DNA from: Diabrotica undecimpunctata
Lineage: Eukaryota; Arthropoda; Insecta; Coleoptera; Chrysomelidae
DNA: 64,000 bases
Assembly: GCF_040954645.1 (NCBI RefSeq)
Contig: NC_092803.1
Span: 125,501,461 to 125,565,460, forward strand
Reading direction: 5' to 3'
Positions 60,925 through 64,000 of the stretch are shown here, piece by piece. How positions within the stretch are numbered: the first letter of the stretch is position 1; every line of letters begins with the position of its first letter. The translations under genes were made by a program, and so were the position numbers. A model generated the notes under the pieces. The model saw nothing but the letters and a program-made list of their open reading frames with translations, had not been told where the DNA came from and made no database searches.

Positions 60925-61960
60925 GAGGTTTATTACACTTTTCATACAGTCTCTTAAGGTCTTTATTAAATTTTTGACTGATTCCTAAGGAATCGCTTTT
61001 CACTCTTCATCTAATGCAGTTTTTAGCTCCGATATTATTGTTGGTGTTGGATTACGGACACAAACCCTGCATTTAAGTTTATTCCATAGGTGCTCGATAG
61101 GATTCATATCCGGACTCAGTGGAGGTCAGTCCATTATTGTTATATTGGTGTTGGTCAGGTAATCTTTCCTAATCCGCGATGTGTGACATCAATCTTAATC
61201 ATGCATTAGCATGAAACCATCGCCTATGTGGCCAACGTAAGGAACAACATGGAGAATATCCGTAATATAAAAATCCGCTAATAAACCCCTTCCACGACCA
61301 CCACCGAGCACGAGCACAAGCTTTGTTTTTCCTTTTAAAGATATACCACCCCAAAACATACACGAACCACCTCCATAGCTCGCTGTTTCGACACTGCAGC
61401 ACCGGGCAAATCGTTTTCCAATCCTCTGATAGAGCCGTCGTCTTCTGTCATTGTCATACAAGCTCATTTGACTCTCATTGGAGAATAAAACTCTGCACCA
61501 TTGGCCAAGGTCCTAATTGACGTGTTTTCCGAAAAACTGAAGGCGAGCTTGTTTCTGCATGAGGTATATTCAAGTTCTGTCCTGTGTTAGATAGCCTGGG
61601 AGTCAAAGTGGCAGCCTTAAGTCTTCTCCTAACTGTCCACCTAGTGACGGTGACACCTTGTACATTTTTCAAGGACTGTTAAAGCTTAACTCCTGTCACG
61701 TACCGATTCCGCAAGGTACTCAGGACAATGAATCGATCGCCCTATCTGTCGTTATACGTTGCGTCGCCGACCCGAACCTGATCGTCGACTGTAGTAGCTA
61801 CCGGTCTCCTGGTAACGACGGTACGCCCTTGAGACTCCAGACTGCGTCATAAGTGGCGACCGGCGACAGTCCTCTAACTATAGCTCTCTCTTAATAATGC
61901 GATTACGTAAGCCGCCTTCACTGGTGAAGTATCTATTTGTAAAATTATTCACTTACTGCC
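60925..61960 (-). pseudogene. Tc1-like transposase pseudogene, nearly full length
   Basis: Leftwards: VIALLRES remnant and VSRAYRRYQETGSY (near 61850), then KNVQGVTVTRWTVRRRLKAA (61672-61600). Next come FSNESQMSLYDNDRRRRLYQ near 61490-61440, where the first catalytic Asp reads Asn, and GGGSCMFWGGISLKGKTKLV and a GDGFMLMHD block (61210) with the second Asp kept. Finally PPLSPDMNPIEHLWNKLKCR carries the catalytic Glu near 61115, followed by the C-terminus NLNGGNT (60925). Stops occur near 61200 and 60990 and frameshifts near 61700. Terminal repeats were not located. Confidence 0.85.
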
Positions 61961-62465
61961 CTTCAAAGTGTATTTTTAAAACACGTTGCTCAAAACTTTT
62001 TTAAATGTCTTACAAATCCTTACCCGCTTAAAATGACCATTGGTAAAAAGATATGCATAAAATATGCAAGAAAGTAACAAACTCACATTCACCAAAACCA
62101 CGTTGGTTGAAACTATTCGTTGTTCATATACAATTTTATTTACTTCATTTATATACAAGCATTACATTCTAGAAATTTAACTGATTTAAAAAGTTTATTT
62201 TTAAAAAAATCCAAATTTACAGTGAAGATAGGCATTATTTTCGGAATACCTCAAAAAATATCCTTCTTTCAAATTAACGCAACAGCCAAAAAGGATACAG
62301 AAAAACTGCTACAGTACAAAAAACAGCTTTTCTTATTAAAGATTTTAATGTTTTTTATTTTTATAGACTACAACTTAAACGAGATATGATTGTTTAAAGG
62401 TTTATTTGCATGCGTTTAGTACCATCTTGTAACGATAAGACTACCAAAGAGAATTTAAATACTAT
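61961..62465. other. Intergenic, no gene seen
   Basis: AT-rich; the frame at 62120-62389 is unsupported. Confidence 0.5.
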
Positions 62466-62588
62466 TGTAGCGAGATTAAATAAAATGGGCGGTTCGAATT
62501 TATATAAATATATTTAATTAGTTAGTTAAGTTAGTTAAGTTTACAGTTTGGTACTCTCTTATCAACTCAACTAAACTCATAACATCGT

Positions 62589-62680
<92 letters not shown>

Positions 62681-62800
62681 TACTAAAGTTACTATGTTTA
62701 AGAACATTCTGGCGTAGTCCCAAATCTAATTCGCCTACGTGACGTGTTGCTCTACCTCGCACTCGATACATCGCGAATGTTCTTAATCTGCTCGTAAACT
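62466..62800 (-). mobile_element. 3' LTR of a Ty3/gypsy element
   Basis: Read on the minus strand it runs from ttacgagcag (about 62797) to ctcgctaca (62466). Blocks shared with the solo LTR at 33978-34254 include aggcgaattaga, ccagaatgttct and tttatataaattcgaac. A 91-bp TA tract expands its middle. It directly follows the polypurine tract at 62803-62812. Confidence 0.82.
62592..62682. repeat. (TA)n tract inside the LTR
   Basis: TA tract with one TG; absent from the solo LTR, which has only a short tatata at the same place. Confidence 0.97.
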
Positions 62801-62802
62801 GC

Positions 62803-62812
62803 TCTCCTCTTA
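62803..62812 (-). promoter_or_regulatory. Polypurine tract for plus-strand priming
   Basis: On the minus strand taagaggaga lies just upstream of the LTR start, the position and composition of the plus-strand primer in LTR retroelements. The zinc-finger reading frame ends at 62810, inside it. Confidence 0.65.
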
Positions 62813-64000
62813 GATATGAGCGTCCCGATCAGCAACTCTAAATGTAGGCCCAGGATGGCGGAATCTACAAGACTCTCTCCAGCTCTGCATGAACCCCTCA
62901 GAAAGAAATAACAGTCTACTGTCTTAGAAGGACACGATCTCTTCGGGTTAATACAACACACAGTAATTCGTACGCCGGTTTCTCGGAAGATCACTTCAAG
63001 CATGCTTCTGATAATCTTCCAATCCAGATTTTCTAGTGCATGGCCTATCTTGGGTAAGACCAAATTCTTGATGTCATAATTGCACACGATTTTCTTCAAA
63101 TTAGTTAGAACACGCCATATATCCTCGTAGCTTGCCCTGCCTGTTTACGACTTCCTGGTCACCATATACAGCAAAGATCGAAGACCATCTTCTAATCTCA
63201 GTACTCTTCCAACTTTAGGCTGCTGGTTTTTTAACTCGTCCAAACGACCGAAATTTCTATAGAATACAGATGAAATTCCTTTAATCATCTCAAGATCTTG
63301 GGCAACACAGTGGGCTAGAGAGACGTTATGCGGAACACTAAAAAGATCCTGCTGAACTTCTGTCGTCACGCCAAATCTAGCACTCTTTCTGTCTGCGTAA
63401 TTTGACATAAATTCATTAAAACTTGGTCGCCGGTCATCGTTGATCTCATGTTGAAGGGTTCGTGCTTCTTTTGTTTCATTTGAGCCAGCATATGGTGCAA
63501 GACGATTTATGTGAACTACTCTTGGTTTACCTTTCGGCAACTTCTTAATTCGGTATATTACGTCATTTATTCTTTTTTTAATTTCATACGGACCTTTCCA
63601 TTGTCTTTGCAGTTTGGGAGACAAGCCTCGACGACGTTGTGGATTATAAAGCCAAACAAGATCATATACTTCATAGCTTTCATTCTTGCGTCGAGAATCA
63701 TATTGATCTTTCATTCTGTCACTTGCTAACTGGATGTGCTGTCGGGCAAGTTCATGAATGTTATTCATTCGTAACTTTAGGAGGTCGAACATAATCTTAG
63801 CTTGCAACATGTTCTTCGGAAAATCTGCAGCCAAACTCTAGGTCGCAGGGCAAACGAACTTCACGACCTAACATCAGGCAGGCTGGAGTCTGGCCTGTAG
63901 TTTCATTCATGGCCGAGCGGTAGGCCATTAAGAATAAATGAATGTGCTGGTCCCAATCTCTTTGATGTTCTGATACAACTTTGGACAGGTGTTTACCTAT
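62810..64000 (-). pseudogene. Ty3/gypsy integrase C-terminus followed by macro domain and CCCH finger
   Basis: The frame enters the window at 64000 with a gypsy integrase core end (HLSKVVSEHQRDWD, GQTPACLMLGRE) and shifts near 63835. In the 63834-63145 frame come the integrase tail with W-K-GPY (residues 80-83) and VVHINRLAPY (106-115). A macro domain of the TARG1/OARD1 type starts near residue 160: DLFS, SLAHCV (172-177), GIS (186-188). After an in-frame stop at 63147-63145 it continues in the same frame with SYEDIW and IGHALENLDW to about 62950. A C-X7-C-X5-C-X3-H zinc finger follows (Cys codons 62911-62913, 62887-62889, 62867-62869; His 62855-62857), broken by a 2-nt duplication between its second and third Cys. 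By alignment from memory the two catalytic TARG1 positions (Lys84, Asp125) read Arg and Glu. The breaks make this copy non-functional. Confidence 0.8.

Overview
The window is eukaryotic, AT-rich, gene-poor and crowded with transposable elements. Several non-LTR retrotransposon families with apurinic-type endonuclease (RTE-like), Jockey-like LINE remains, Penelope-like elements, Tc1/mariner/pogo, piggyBac and hAT transposases, a Ty3/gypsy element and twelve long (TA)n tracts point to an arthropod, most likely an insect. A beetle is a guess from general repeat character. I recognise no conserved host gene, tRNA or rRNA; nearly every coding-looking stretch is a decayed mobile element.

Layout. 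1-823: a foldback inverted-repeat element. 1203-4591: a 5'-truncated LINE with a 14-bp target-site duplication (TSD), carrying a second nested LINE with its own TSD. 7545-9052: a pogo-like transposase pseudogene split by an inserted repeat. 10600-11345: a Penelope GIY-YIG fragment. 13535-15541: a complete but dead Tigger-type element with TA TSD. 18901-19288: a foldback MITE. 20552-25098: a mariner element with a 54-nt intron, split by a LINE (21800-24660) that keeps a long open reverse transcriptase frame. 25360-31560: piggyBac, LINE and satellite-like fragments. 33978-34254: a solo gypsy LTR. 35185-41710: hammerhead-repeat relics, hAT pseudogenes and at least four LINE pieces. 44900-48390: a decayed gene of an uncharacterised transposase-like family hit by three insertions. 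48403-50634: a piggyBac element. 51668-57090: a tandem repeat and three LINE fragments. 57630-58835: a tandem repeat with a GC-rich insertion. 60000-61960: Tc1 remains. 62466-64000: the 3' end of a Ty3/gypsy element on the minus strand.

Two things stand out. First, 44960-46350 is an array of about 398-bp units flanked by a perfect 12-bp TSD. Each full unit carries a hammerhead ribozyme with the CUGAUGA and GAAA cores, a stem II, a minimal palindromic stem III and a two-part stem I. This is the architecture of a retrozyme (a non-autonomous, self-cleaving retroelement). Older relatives lie at 7763-8177 (13-bp TSD), 28740-29330 and 35185-35890. Other hammerhead motifs, probably Penelope-related, occur at 49066-49117, 47317-47348, 57446-57500, 20103-20145 and 41543-41578, several beside (TA)n tracts.

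Second, between the integrase C-terminus and the 3' LTR of the gypsy element lie a macro domain of the TARG1/OARD1 type and a CCCH zinc finger. The zinc-finger frame ends inside the polypurine tract, so the extra domains look like a native part of the element. A solo LTR of the same family is present at 33978-34254.

Coordinates of degraded elements are approximate unless a TSD or terminal repeat fixes them.
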